A DNA stretch of 64,000 bases from Candidatus Gastranaerophilales bacterium. GTDB lineage: Bacteria; Bacillota; Clostridia; Lachnospirales; Lachnospiraceae. Under the pieces are notes generated by a model. It had not been told where the DNA came from. It saw only the letters and a list, made by a program, of their open reading frames with translations, and made no database searches. The position numbers and the translations under genes were made by a program. The number at the start of each line of letters is the position of its first letter. Positions within the stretch are counted from its first letter, which is position 1. The stretch is from assembly GCA_023663225.1 (NCBI GenBank), contig JAMPHU010000004.1, forward strand, positions 1 to 64,000. Reading direction: 5' to 3'. Positions 44,401-53,500 of this stretch are shown piece after piece.

Positions 44401-46141
44401 AAGTGAGCTTTCCCACAGTTATATTCATGTTGCAGCGATCCATGAGAAATTTGGCAACAGTGACAATCTGGTACGCGCGTTGAAATTGTATGAGAAAGCT
44501 CTGGCAATCAATGAACAACTGGCAGAAGAACTGAACACCACACAGAGTAAAAGGGAGCTTTCAATCAGTTATCATAGAGTTGCAGGAATCTATGAAGCAC
44601 TTGGCGGCAATGACAACCTGATGCGCGCTCTGAATCTGTGTGAAAAGGGTCAGATGATCGCTGAACAACTGGCGAAAGAATCAGGCACCACCCAGAACAT
44701 ACGAGATCTTTCCATCAGTTATTATAGTACTGCAGGAATCTATAAGAAACTTGGCGGTAGCGACAATCTGATGCACGCTCTGACGCTGTATGAAAAGAAC
44801 TTGACGATCAATGAACAACTGGCAAAAGAACTAGGCACCACCCAGAGCAAAAGCGAGCTTTCTGTATATTATAATAGGGTTGCAGGAATCTATGCGGCAC
44901 TTGGCGGCAGCGACAACCTGATGCACGCTCTGACGCTGTATGAAAAGAACCTGACGATCAATGAACAACTGGCAAAAGAACTAGGCACCACCCAGAGCAA
45001 AAGATCACTATCTGTCAATTATTATATGGTTGCAAAAATCTATGAGACACTTGGCGGCAGCGACAACCTGATGCACGCTCTGGAAATGCATAAAAAGGGC
45101 CTGACGATCAGTGAACATCTGGCGAAAGAACTAGGCACCACTCAGAGCAAAGAGGAGCTTTCCATCGGTTACGCTAGCGCTGCTGGAATCTATGAGGCAC
45201 TTGGCAGCAGCGACAACCTACGCTATGCTTCCATATGCTATGATCATGCTGCCGGAATCTATGCGGCACTTAGCGGCAATGACAACCTGCTATATGCTCT
45301 GGAACTGTATGGGAAAGCTCTGACAATCGACGAACATCTGGCGAAGGAACTCGGCACCGATCAGAGCAAAAAGGAGCTTTCCATCAGTTATGACAAAGTT
45401 GCTGAAATCTATAAGGCACTTGGCGGCAGCGACAATCTGATGCACGCTCTGGTTCTGTACGGGAAGGCTCTGGCAATCGACGAACAGCGGATGGAGGAAC
45501 TTGACACCGCAGAAAACAAAACGAATCTTTCCATCAGTTATTATAAAGTTGCAGCTATCTATGAAAAGCTTGGCGGTAACGACAACCTGATGCGTGCTCT
45601 GGAAATGTGTGAGAAGTCTTTGTCGATCAGTGAACAACTGGCGGAGGAACTTGGCACTCCAGAAAGCAAAAGGGATCTTTCCATCCGTTATTATAAGGTC
45701 GCAGGAATTTATGAAAAGCTTGGCGGTAACAATAACCTGATATACGCGCTAAAGCTGTATGAAAAGGATCGGACGATCAGTGAACAACTGGCGAAAGAAC
45801 TAGGCACCCCCCAAAGCCAAAAGGATCTTTCCATCAGTTATATAAAAGTTGCCGGGATATTAGAAAAGGTGGGCGGCAGTGAGAATCTTGTACAAACGCT
45901 GTATCATCGGGCACTTGCAATAAAAAAATCACTTGCAGATACACTGCATACTCTGGGCGCCTATGACGATTTGGCCGCATGTATATTGGAGACGACCCAG
46001 CACCCGTCCATTTCACTATCCGATAAAAAAGAGCTTCTTACCTACTGCTTGGGACTGTCAAAAGAATTATATGAAAAGACCAACTTAGAGAAATACAGAT
46101 CATACATTGAGAAATGTGAGGAACTGCTCAGCTCCTGCTGA
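41498..46141 (+). CDS. DUF4062-STAND NTPase-TPR receptor-like protein (longer paralogue)
   Basis: 1547 residues, co-linear with the 993-residue paralogue: DUF4062 start TIFVSSTFKDMHYERD, Walker A GEVGSGKST (about 256-264), Walker B LLIMVDAAD (about 350), then helical linker. The difference is the C-terminal array: about 16 units of 50 residues (150 bp at near-perfect spacing from about 43.68 to 45.9 kb) against about 6 in the paralogue. Units near 44.74-45.06 kb are almost identical at the DNA level, and one unit at about 45.2 kb is shortened. A sequence such as LGGSDNLMHALTLYEKNLTI recurs. The repeats form a likely ligand-binding solenoid. Ends in an acidic 80-residue tail without repeats. 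Confidence 0.82.
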   Translation: MKTIFVSSTFKDMHYERDAIRDITAPSLNEEAKKHGDEVDFCDLRWGINTGDLDTEEGSRKVLDVCLDEIDRSQPPMVVLLGYRYGWIPDGDLIKTAAERKHLELEDLEKSVTALEIEYGALCDKEKLENTLFYFREIEGDAPSDYRTEDKAHEEKVSALKNRIKTITGGNFKTYTLTWNGSDFDGVDAFADMLAQDIREMLLPQWRETEMLTDFQRERRTHASFIREKNMMFRARQAEAEKLIQDALSQPVTIIKGEVGSGKSTLFSHMATELEKSEWIILPFISGLTTESNSARDIIENTVYFIEEELHLEHYRDETDPQTGKKKTHTPDEWKEKLAELCSAYAETGAKLLIMVDAADQLTQSEERDRLDFVPLSVSEKIHFVMTCTTDFKTPVWRDVYTLQHLNNEDKRDVIDGILARNGRELSQPVINKMLELEASHNPLYLSLLVQRLLMMNREDFAAIRSQGDGMAAIEQHQLELIKNKCPDGLDEMSAALLSEAGKRINEKLISKAAQYLAASRSGLRRKDLAALLGGEWSEIDFSHFVNYMYDCFLLRDDGRYDFTHKSIRAGFRSRCEDLDGVNREILEYFKSLKADDPVRVSEIIYHVIAADDKKFFVDYSVKHLYRPYTKSCAARDVYAQCMADNGQWIIAVFEEAKKYEADEELLGNLTLFCNSELYNAFGGSQKELETSLSILTANLDLSEYLYRKLKSNTSMWYSFISYNMVAGIYETLGGNNNLKLALELCEKGQTIAELLVNESGTTATVGKENLSISYAQAARIYEALDGSDNLMHALELYRKALAISEQLAEDPNSTQNKSDVSCRYDGVAGIYEKLGGNDNLKLALELYEKSQTIDEQLVNELGTTQSKRNLSSDYSKVARIYRKLGSIDDLMHALELCRKALAINEQLAEKLNATQSKRTLSINYSDIAGIYETLGGNDNLMRALALYEKSLTIDEQLAKELGTNRSKSELSHSYIHVAAIHEKFGNSDNLVRALKLYEKALAINEQLAEELNTTQSKRELSISYHRVAGIYEALGGNDNLMRALNLCEKGQMIAEQLAKESGTTQNIRDLSISYYSTAGIYKKLGGSDNLMHALTLYEKNLTINEQLAKELGTTQSKSELSVYYNRVAGIYAALGGSDNLMHALTLYEKNLTINEQLAKELGTTQSKRSLSVNYYMVAKIYETLGGSDNLMHALEMHKKGLTISEHLAKELGTTQSKEELSIGYASAAGIYEALGSSDNLRYASICYDHAAGIYAALSGNDNLLYALELYGKALTIDEHLAKELGTDQSKKELSISYDKVAEIYKALGGSDNLMHALVLYGKALAIDEQRMEELDTAENKTNLSISYYKVAAIYEKLGGNDNLMRALEMCEKSLSISEQLAEELGTPESKRDLSIRYYKVAGIYEKLGGNNNLIYALKLYEKDRTISEQLAKELGTPQSQKDLSISYIKVAGILEKVGGSENLVQTLYHRALAIKKSLADTLHTLGAYDDLAACILETTQHPSISLSDKKELLTYCLGLSKELYEKTNLEKYRSYIEKCEELLSSC
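43680..45900 (+). repeat. Tandem 150-bp in-frame repeat array (about 16 units)
   Basis: Unit starts (tATCTATGAgncacTTGG) recur near 43837, 43987, 44137, 44287, 44437, 44587, 44737, 44887, 45037, 45187, then a short step, and again near 45406, 45556 and 45706. The exact 150-bp phase and the near-identical neighbours around 44.8-45.0 kb point to recent duplication or gene conversion. Confidence 0.85.
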
Positions 46142-46232
46142 GCAAGTTTCCACTCATCACAAATGTCGTGGTGCAGAGACGCAAAAAACAATATAACGTC
46201 TACAAATCAAAAGAAAAAGGGGAACAAAAAAG

Positions 46233-46751
46233 ATGATTGAAAACAGGAATGTAAATATCATAACCGATGCCGACGGTAAAAAGCTGGTCTTGATCAACGA
46301 TATCCGTTTCAAGGGGAAACGGCAAATTGACTGGAATGATGTAAAGCAATATCTTGAAGGATATGTCGGAGACTATTACGAAATCGCTGAAAATACAGAG
46401 CGTATTTTTATTGGAAGTGAACTGCCTGAAGAATACACAGAATCAGAGAGCCGAAAAAACCTCATGGGCGCAAATGCAAAAGCTAAGGCAAATGCTGCTA
46501 CTGCAATACCAGAACTAATCCAGATAGCATCTAATCCGACTTTTGAAGAAAACCGTAAGGAAAAACATATTAAAAGTGCCAAATACGGCTGGTATAGGTA
46601 CAATGTCCGTTTTGCCCTTCCGGTCTATGAAGAAAATGTACTTGTCAGGTACAACATTTTTCATGCCCGACTTCTGATCAACCATGCCGAAAATAATAGG
46701 AAATACCTATACGACATTCTGGCAATAAAAAAAGAAACGAGCAAGCCGTAA
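46233..46751 (+). CDS. PBECR3-like domain protein (tentative)
   Basis: 172 residues. N-terminus INDIRFKGKRQIDWNDVKQY is followed by an Ala/Lys-rich segment. The C-terminal domain has AKYGWYRYNVRFALPVYEE, RYNIFHARLLINHA and YLYDILAIKKETSKP. This ending resembles the RelE/barnase-like PBECR domains of phage polyvalent proteins; I name PBECR3 from recollection and cannot check. It lies 91 nt after the long STAND gene on the same strand and could be co-transcribed as its effector. Whether the domain is catalytically intact is unclear. Confidence 0.5.
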   Translation: MIENRNVNIITDADGKKLVLINDIRFKGKRQIDWNDVKQYLEGYVGDYYEIAENTERIFIGSELPEEYTESESRKNLMGANAKAKANAATAIPELIQIASNPTFEENRKEKHIKSAKYGWYRYNVRFALPVYEENVLVRYNIFHARLLINHAENNRKYLYDILAIKKETSKP

Positions 46752-46829
46752 CAAGATGTACGGTGAAAACCCATTTCTTTCTTACTGTTAATAATAAACT
46801 ATTTCCTCCGTCCTGTCAATCCCTGATTT

Positions 46830-46861
46830 TGATTTTTTGACTCAGTGATTTTTTGACTCAG
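46830..46861 (+). repeat. Perfect 16-bp direct repeat upstream of the CHAT gene
   Basis: TGATTTTTTGACTCAG at 46830-46845 is repeated at once at 46846-46861, with a partial third TGATTT at 46824. Each copy holds a TTGACT like a -35 box. It may be an operator or a promoter element about 85 nt before the CHAT gene. Confidence 0.7.
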
Positions 46862-46943
46862 GAAATTTTGAGTTTGCTTTTCACGCCCATGCAGTACACC
46901 AGTATCCCCACCGTTACCAACGATTCCGCAAAGGAGAACGCTT

Positions 46944-49499
46944 ATGGATCACCGGATCTCATCTCTCATCGACGCCGCCTCGCTTTCCTACGCCGCAGGT
47001 CATCTGGAACAAGCCAGACGGCAGGCGTCAGAAGCGCTTGTGCTGCTGACATTGCAACATCCTTCCCACAATATTTCCGAATCGGCAGATCCTTCTCTGA
47101 GCTTAACTGATCTCAATATCCTGACGCTGCTGCAATCCATCGCTGCCAGGCAGCATGATCTGGATGCCTATGAAAGCCATGAAGCCTCCATCAGAGAACT
47201 CACGCTGCAAATATTCGGCGCGGATTCCCGCTCCTATTACGCCGTGCATCTGCTCGATGCCTGTGAATGTTATCTGAGTGCCGGAAATATCGTTTCGGCG
47301 CAATGGTTTCTGGAAGATGCGATACGGATTCTGGAAGAGGAAAACGGCGCATGCGCATTGACCGATTTTCTTTATACTCTCCATCTCGCCAAACTGCATT
47401 TCCATATGGAGCAGTATTATGAATGTATCGACGAAGGTCTGCGCGCCAATTCCTTATGCCTTGCCGAACCCTTCATCCCGCCGGATGCGTCCGGCTTTCT
47501 GCGGCGCTACGCGGCGGATACCGTGCTGCTGGACAAGTATATCTACGCTAACCTGACGCTGATTGCCTGCGCTTACGGCAAGATCAATAACAGTGAAGAA
47601 GGCATTGCGATCCTCACCGAACTGCGAAAAACACCGCCGCAGGACTACTATCTGCGCGCCTCCATGGATCTGATTCTGGCGGAACTCTACACCAGAGAGG
47701 GAAGATATGGGGACGCCCGCTCCCTCTGTCAGAAGTATCTCACGCAGGATTTAAAGGACTCACCTGATATGCTCACCGCATTGGCGTCGCTCTCCTATGC
47801 GCTCTCACCCTCCTTTGACGCTCTCAGTCATTCCTTTTTTACCGCCGGAAATGACGGGGAGCTTCCGGCGTCCCTCTGCTACAGTCGGGATGCGCTTCCA
47901 ATCCTGGTGTATGACCACGGTCTGACTTTGATCGAAAAGGGGCAGTTTGACGAGGCGTTAAAGCTCTATGATAAGCTGGGAGACAAGGGACTTTCCTTAA
48001 GACTGCTCCTCCTCGCCCAAACCGGCAATTATAAATCCATCTCAGAATGTAAGAAAACCGCGGATCGTTACTATTACAGACAGATCGACATGCTTTTTCT
48101 CTATTACAATGAAAAATATGTGTACAACCATCTTTCCATGCTGGAGTATCATTTTTCCTTCTGCATGGACGCTTATCTGTCCTGCCACGAAGCGCTTGGC
48201 AGGGAAGCCATGACGCCGGAGAGCATCTATGATTTTCTGCTGAACACCAAATATATCTCCCTGGAAGCCTCTTACTTAAGCCGGAATTTCCTGACGCTGG
48301 ATGCGCTGAAAAACCGCGAAACCGTCACCGCAAAAGACATCATGCGGCTCATGCCGCCGGATACCGCGCTTCTGGAATTTTGCGTCGTCAGAACCTTCTC
48401 CACACAGGATTACTGCGCCTTTTTGGTAACAGGCAGGGAGGTTTCCTGCGTCCGTATTGCAGATTATCATTTAATAAATGAATGGATCGATGAATGGCGC
48501 AGACTCCTCACCGCTTCCGCCCATGCCATAAACGCCGATCTGGAGCAGGCAGCGGAGCTGGAAAGCAGGCAGCGCGCACTGGATACGAAGCTGCGCCGGG
48601 GCCTCTATCGCCCCATCAGGGAACTGCTCGCCGCTCTGCCGGAAGATTTGCACAGAAAGCGCCTGATCATTGCCCCCGCCGGAGCGTTGATACAATTCCC
48701 CTTTGACAGACTGTCCGTATCCGCCAAGGGGTATCTGGGAGATGATTATGAGATCACCTACATCAATACAGGCAAAGAGCTTCTGATGCAATCCGCCGAA
48801 AACCTGAGCGCGCCCCTTGCCCCATCATCGGGTGTGCCTTCTGTGAGTGATGAGACTGTTTTTAGGAACCCCCTTATCATAGGGAACCCTTCCACGACCG
48901 CCTATCCATCTCTGCCCTATGCCGAAAAGGAAGCTCATATGGTTGCAGAATACCTTAACACCGTGTGTTATACCGGAGAAAGCGCCGACATTTCCCTGTT
49001 TGACTTCCAGCCCCGCCATGCGCCCTCCCTGCTCCATATCGCGGTACACGGCGTCTTTTATCAGGAAGAAAATACGCTGTCCGATCTCCCTGACTGGAAC
49101 AACGCTTTCTCTGTCATGGAAAAGAGCGGTCTGGTGCTTGCCAATGACACGCTGCTCTCCTGCAGCCAAATATCCGCTATGAATCTTACGTCCGTCAAAC
49201 TGGCAGTTCTTTCCGCCTGTCAGAGCGGGCAGGGGCGTTTCCACGCGTCGGAGGGCGTTTACGGCTTAAGGCGCGCGCTGAAGCTGGCAGGCTGCCAGTC
49301 CATCATCGCTTCCCTCTGGCAGATCGATGACCGCTCCGGATATTATTTTATGCGGTTTTTATACGAGAATCTGGTGAAAACGCCCGAGAATCCAAGACTT
49401 GCCTTTTCTCTGGCCGTGGAAGCGCTGCGCAGTTATGAGGAAAATAATACCCGCCCGTTTGCAGAGCCTTATTTCTGGGCGGGGTATATTTTTATTTAA
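46944..49499 (+). CDS. TPR-CHAT protease (caspase/separase-like)
   Basis: 851 residues; AAGGAG 8 nt before the ATG. The N-terminal about 500 residues form TPR-like helix pairs (SLIDAASLSYAAGHLEQARR, AEPFIPPDASGFLRRYAAD, and others). The C-terminal CHAT domain (about 560-851) shows HIAVHG with the catalytic His at residue 702 and VLSACQSGQG with the catalytic Cys at 759, so the dyad is intact. AEPYFWAGYIFI closes it as in other CHAT proteins. Such proteases are activated by upstream NTPases and cleave a partner. Here two STAND genes precede it on the same strand, and the small 63-residue gene converges on its end. Confidence 0.9.
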   Translation: MDHRISSLIDAASLSYAAGHLEQARRQASEALVLLTLQHPSHNISESADPSLSLTDLNILTLLQSIAARQHDLDAYESHEASIRELTLQIFGADSRSYYAVHLLDACECYLSAGNIVSAQWFLEDAIRILEEENGACALTDFLYTLHLAKLHFHMEQYYECIDEGLRANSLCLAEPFIPPDASGFLRRYAADTVLLDKYIYANLTLIACAYGKINNSEEGIAILTELRKTPPQDYYLRASMDLILAELYTREGRYGDARSLCQKYLTQDLKDSPDMLTALASLSYALSPSFDALSHSFFTAGNDGELPASLCYSRDALPILVYDHGLTLIEKGQFDEALKLYDKLGDKGLSLRLLLLAQTGNYKSISECKKTADRYYYRQIDMLFLYYNEKYVYNHLSMLEYHFSFCMDAYLSCHEALGREAMTPESIYDFLLNTKYISLEASYLSRNFLTLDALKNRETVTAKDIMRLMPPDTALLEFCVVRTFSTQDYCAFLVTGREVSCVRIADYHLINEWIDEWRRLLTASAHAINADLEQAAELESRQRALDTKLRRGLYRPIRELLAALPEDLHRKRLIIAPAGALIQFPFDRLSVSAKGYLGDDYEITYINTGKELLMQSAENLSAPLAPSSGVPSVSDETVFRNPLIIGNPSTTAYPSLPYAEKEAHMVAEYLNTVCYTGESADISLFDFQPRHAPSLLHIAVHGVFYQEENTLSDLPDWNNAFSVMEKSGLVLANDTLLSCSQISAMNLTSVKLAVLSACQSGQGRFHASEGVYGLRRALKLAGCQSIIASLWQIDDRSGYYFMRFLYENLVKTPENPRLAFSLAVEALRSYEENNTRPFAEPYFWAGYIFI

Positions 49500-49511
49500 G
49501 TTGGCCTTTGC

Positions 49512-49703
49512 TTAATCTGCTGATGTCAGAAGCTCCTCAAATTCCTCCCCATACGAAGCAATCAAGGCTTTATTCTTTTCGATTCCAGCTTTAATCGCTT
49601 CCTCATCTGGAACATAATCACTTGTATCAACCACACCGTCAAATGCCGGCGGCATACTCTCGCTATCCAAAATCGCCCAAAATCTTTCTGTTGTTGCAGC
49701 CAT
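49512..49703 (-). CDS. Small acidic protein beside the CHAT gene
   Basis: 63 residues from the ATG at 49703, which has AGGAGG 7 nt upstream; an earlier ATG at 49733 would overlap poorly and lacks a site. MAATTERFWAILDSESMPPA is followed by an acidic helical C-terminus (EAIKAGIEKNKALIASYGEE). No signal peptide. No family recognised. It ends 12 nt from the convergent CHAT gene and has a likely -10 TATAAT (49814-49819) and a leader hairpin (AGAGACA/TGTCTCT), so it is separately expressed. A CHAT substrate or inhibitor is a possible reading, not a supported one. Confidence 0.6.
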   Translation of the reverse strand: MAATTERFWAILDSESMPPAFDGVVDTSDYVPDEEAIKAGIEKNKALIASYGEEFEELLTSAD

Positions 49704-49891
49704 AACAATACCTCCTATCTGTAAAAAAGACATACTTCCTCACATCTCTTTAAGAATATCAGAGACATTTGATAGACACTGGTTCCCTGTCTCTTTCCTT
49801 CACTCCTGATTCTATTATACATCATTCCCGCTTTTTTGCCTGTCCAAGCTGTTTTTCATCACTCATTATCTTTCTACCCCTTTCTCCGCAC

Positions 49892-50530
49892 CTAACGCTC
49901 CAACGCACGTTGGGCTGACGCATGTCCCTGCTCCGCCGCTTTTCGGTACCACTCCGCCGCCTTGGCTTGATCCCGCTCTACTCCTTCGCCATTTTCATAC
50001 TTAACTCCCAGATTGTATTGCGCTTTCGCATATCCCTGCTCCGCAGCCTTTCGATACCACTCCGCCGCCTTGACTTTATCCTGCTCTACGCCTTTGCCAT
50101 TGCTATACCTCGCTCCCAGATTACACTGTGCCACCGCATATCCCTGCTCCGCAGACTTTCGGCACCACTCCACCGCAATGACTGCATCCTGCTCTACCCC
50201 TCCCTCGCCAAGGGCATACATAACTCCCAGATTGTTTTGCGCTTTCGCATCTCCCAGCACCGCAGCCTTCCGCCACCACTCCGCCGCGATGACCGTATTC
50301 TTCTCCACACGATTCCCTTCATAGTAAATCGTTCCCATCTGAGACACTGCCGGCGCATACACCTCCTCGGCAAATTCCTGCATCAGCCGCACACCCCTCT
50401 CATAATCGGGGGTTGCCAGAGCGCCATATGCCTCCTGATATAATTTCTCCGCTCGCGTCCACAAAAAGGTCTCGAATGTCGCCTCAATCCGCTTCAACTC
50501 CTCCTGCTGTTTCTTTGCTAACTTATCCAC
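49892..50530 (-). CDS. Sel1-repeat protein with GTG start
   Basis: About 212 residues from the GTG at 50530 (AGGAG 7 nt upstream; VDKLAKKQQEELKRIEATFE). The ATG at 50572 would overlap the previous gene and lacks a ribosome site. Five Sel1 units follow (AKAQNNLGVMYALGEGGVEQD, AVAQCNLGARYSNGKGVEQD, AKAQYNLGVKYENGEGVERD). Two of them are nearly identical, suggesting recent duplication. Alpha-solenoid scaffold, cytosolic. It is the last gene of the operon that starts with the coiled-coil protein, 32 nt after the lectin-domain gene. Confidence 0.85.
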   Translation of the reverse strand: MDKLAKKQQEELKRIEATFETFLWTRAEKLYQEAYGALATPDYERGVRLMQEFAEEVYAPAVSQMGTIYYEGNRVEKNTVIAAEWWRKAAVLGDAKAQNNLGVMYALGEGGVEQDAVIAVEWCRKSAEQGYAVAQCNLGARYSNGKGVEQDKVKAAEWYRKAAEQGYAKAQYNLGVKYENGEGVERDQAKAAEWYRKAAEQGHASAQRALER

Positions 50531-50562
50531 GCCACACTCTCCTTTACAGTCAAATAATGTCT

Positions 50563-53500
50563 TTAATCCCACTCACAGATAACCATGTCTCCGGCTTTAA
50601 AAGGCCCGTCATTCCATGTTGCATACGCATATCCGGAATAGAACATAATATAATTTTCGCCCGCCGAATCCTGGTCTCTATTATTATTGGGTTCCCCACG
50701 ATTCCAGTTTGTATAGGACATACTGCTCCCGTCTACCCATCTCCACTTTCCTTCCTCGGCGGCGTCCGACGCACCGAAGAAGGCCTCAGAATATCCCTGT
50801 TCTCTCAGATAGGAATATACGGCCATATTCTCCTCATAGGAATCGATGATCGCCAAATGTCCGCCGACCGATTCGCAATAGCTTTCCGCCTCTTCCCATG
50901 TCTCAAAATCATTGTAGAGATAGTAACTGCTGCCATTCCATCGAAACGCATCATCAGGAATATTTCTTACCAATAATTCCTCTTTTACATTTCCGGAAGC
51001 ATCATAGATGCTCCATTGATCGGGATCTGCTGCCATTCCCATCGTATTATCCGGTTCTGTTTTGGCTATTCTGGTAGTATACTTATCCTCACCGTCCCAT
51101 ATCAGGTCATAACTGTCATTCACATACGCTTCATCGGTTTGATAATAATAAGGCGCCCTGCTATCCCTTTCCGCCTCTTCTAACCAGTCCTTCCTTTCTA
51201 TCCTGCAGTAACCTGACTCCGGATCATAAGTTAAGACGTCGAAGCTGGTGCAGGGTTTAAAATAGTAGTATCCTCCCATCTGTCTATAATCACTGACCAT
51301 GGCTAAAATATTTTCTCCCATCGGCAAAATATATCGTCTGGTGTCCATCCAATTCCAATATACTTCACCCCCTGTCCAATCGCGAATCGTATAATAATAC
51401 TGCCCCTGCCATACGCCTGCAAATGGCGTAATATCCTCCGGCGCCGTGTCGGATACGTCGGAACCCGTTTTATAATAGATCTCACCATTTATGATATGAA
51501 TACCATCCCGGTCATCATTTAACTGCACTGGCCGGATATCAAAGTTTCCGTCCTCTCCCACGCTGATCAGATGACCGCTGCTTTCCGTTGCGATATCCAG
51601 GACGAGCAACTGCTTTACTCCATCCATCGTTACGGAGTAACACTTTTCATATTGCTTGTCGATCGTCAGCACCGATCTTTTGCCGTCCTCCGATGAACAG
51701 GTATACGTGCCGAGCAGCTCTCTGTCCGCGGCTCTATACATATGGTTTAACTCCGGTACAAAGGCGTTCTCTTCTGACAGTTCTACCCTTTCCAACAAAG
51801 TGATCTCGCCGAGCGGTCTGTCGCTCGTAAGTTTCAGCAAAAGACTATACTCTGACTCGCTTTCTTCTACCAGTTCGGCTTCCTGAATGATTATTTCCTC
51901 TCTATTTAACTTCACATCAAGACCATTGATCGGAACCGCCTGCCCGTCTAACATCTCCCATATGCCATTCTCGTCGCCTGCCCGCAGTTGCTGCAGCAGT
52001 TCACTGATATCAATATCGGTACAGTGCAGTTCCACTTCGATGTGACCTCCCGCCTGGCCGCTTGCCCTGCCTGCAAATGTATACAGGACGCCTCTGTGCT
52101 TCATCTCAAAAGAAAAATCGACGCTGCGAACGTCTCCGTTTGTTTTTTCCGCGCCAAACGATGCGTCTGTCAGGATATCGCACACCGGATCAAACCTTTC
52201 GGCGACCTCCTCCCCATAGGGTATCTCACGCCGGTCAAGCAGATTCTTAAGCTGAACCTCGTTTTCCAGAAGCGGCACTCCCTCGATCGCGAAGTTATAT
52301 AAATCGTCAAACACTTCACTCATATCCAGATTACAGCAATTCGATACCTTGCCCTGGATCAGCGTTTCAAGATCCACAATATTTCCTTCATTCCTGATCT
52401 CCTTTAAAGAACCGCAGTTTGCAAATAAATTGTTGCCCAAAGAAAGTGTGCTGCCGCGCAGTTCTACGACTTCCAGAGAAGTACAACCCGAAAAGGCAGA
52501 CTGCCCGATCTCGGTGACGCTTTCCGGTATCGCGATCTCCTTTAAAGAAGTACAGCCTGCAAAAGCGGACTGCCCGATCTCGGCGACGCCTTCCGACATC
52601 GTGACTTCCTCCAAAGAAGCGCAGCCCGAAAAGGCGAACCACCCGATCTCGGTGACGCTTTCCGGTATCTCAATGTGTGTCATTCCGGCTACACCCTCGA
52701 ATGTTCTGGGATAGATCGTTTTTACGAAACCTGCAATCTTATATTCCGAATAGTTCATCCTGCTGCCCAGATAATACTTTGTGCCATAATAGACAGGCGA
52801 CGCATACCTGATGTAAAATAGCAGCAGAACAACGACTACTGACGACAGTATGATAACTATTATGGAACGTTTTTTGGATCGTCTTCTGAAACGTCTTTTC
52901 TTTTCAAAATAGGACCGGACTTTTTCGAAAAGGAACCGGATGCCCTTGAAAAGGAGTGAGACTAACAGGAACGGCGACAGGAAGATATTCGCCAAAATTT
53001 CCGCTCTTCTCAACGTCTTTCGCTCTTTTTCCCTCTTTTCTTTTTCTTCCTCCTTTTTGCGCCGTTTCTCCGCTTCCTCATATTCCTTGTCGATCTCATG
53101 CATCCTGCTCTCTATCCGTTCCATCAGCGGATCTTTGCCCTCATAGCTTTTGAGCGTATCTTCCGCCTCCTTGAGGGCCCGCGCCAGGCGTTTACACGCT
53201 TCTATGACCCCGCCCAACTTCCCGCAGCTACAGTCGGCCTCCCGAATGGCGGACAGTTCCCGTCCCAGCTTCTCTGCCCGCTGTCTGTACTCTGACAGAT
53301 AATCCGACGTGACAGGACACTGTTGATCTCTGATGATGGAAACTACCTCAAAATATTTATCTCCGGCGGAAGGCGCCGCGCACTTGATCACAACCTTTTT
53401 CTCACCGTCATAGGATATGCCTTCAAAGCATCCGCTCTTTTTCACAATATTGATGACGGACGCTTCCTCCTTCTGATATTTTTCGCTAAATGCAGACAGC

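Noticed and set aside
43680-45900. Regular repeats that might suggest a CRISPR array
   Set aside because: 150-bp units lie in frame inside a TPR protein, with no unique spacers and no cas genes.
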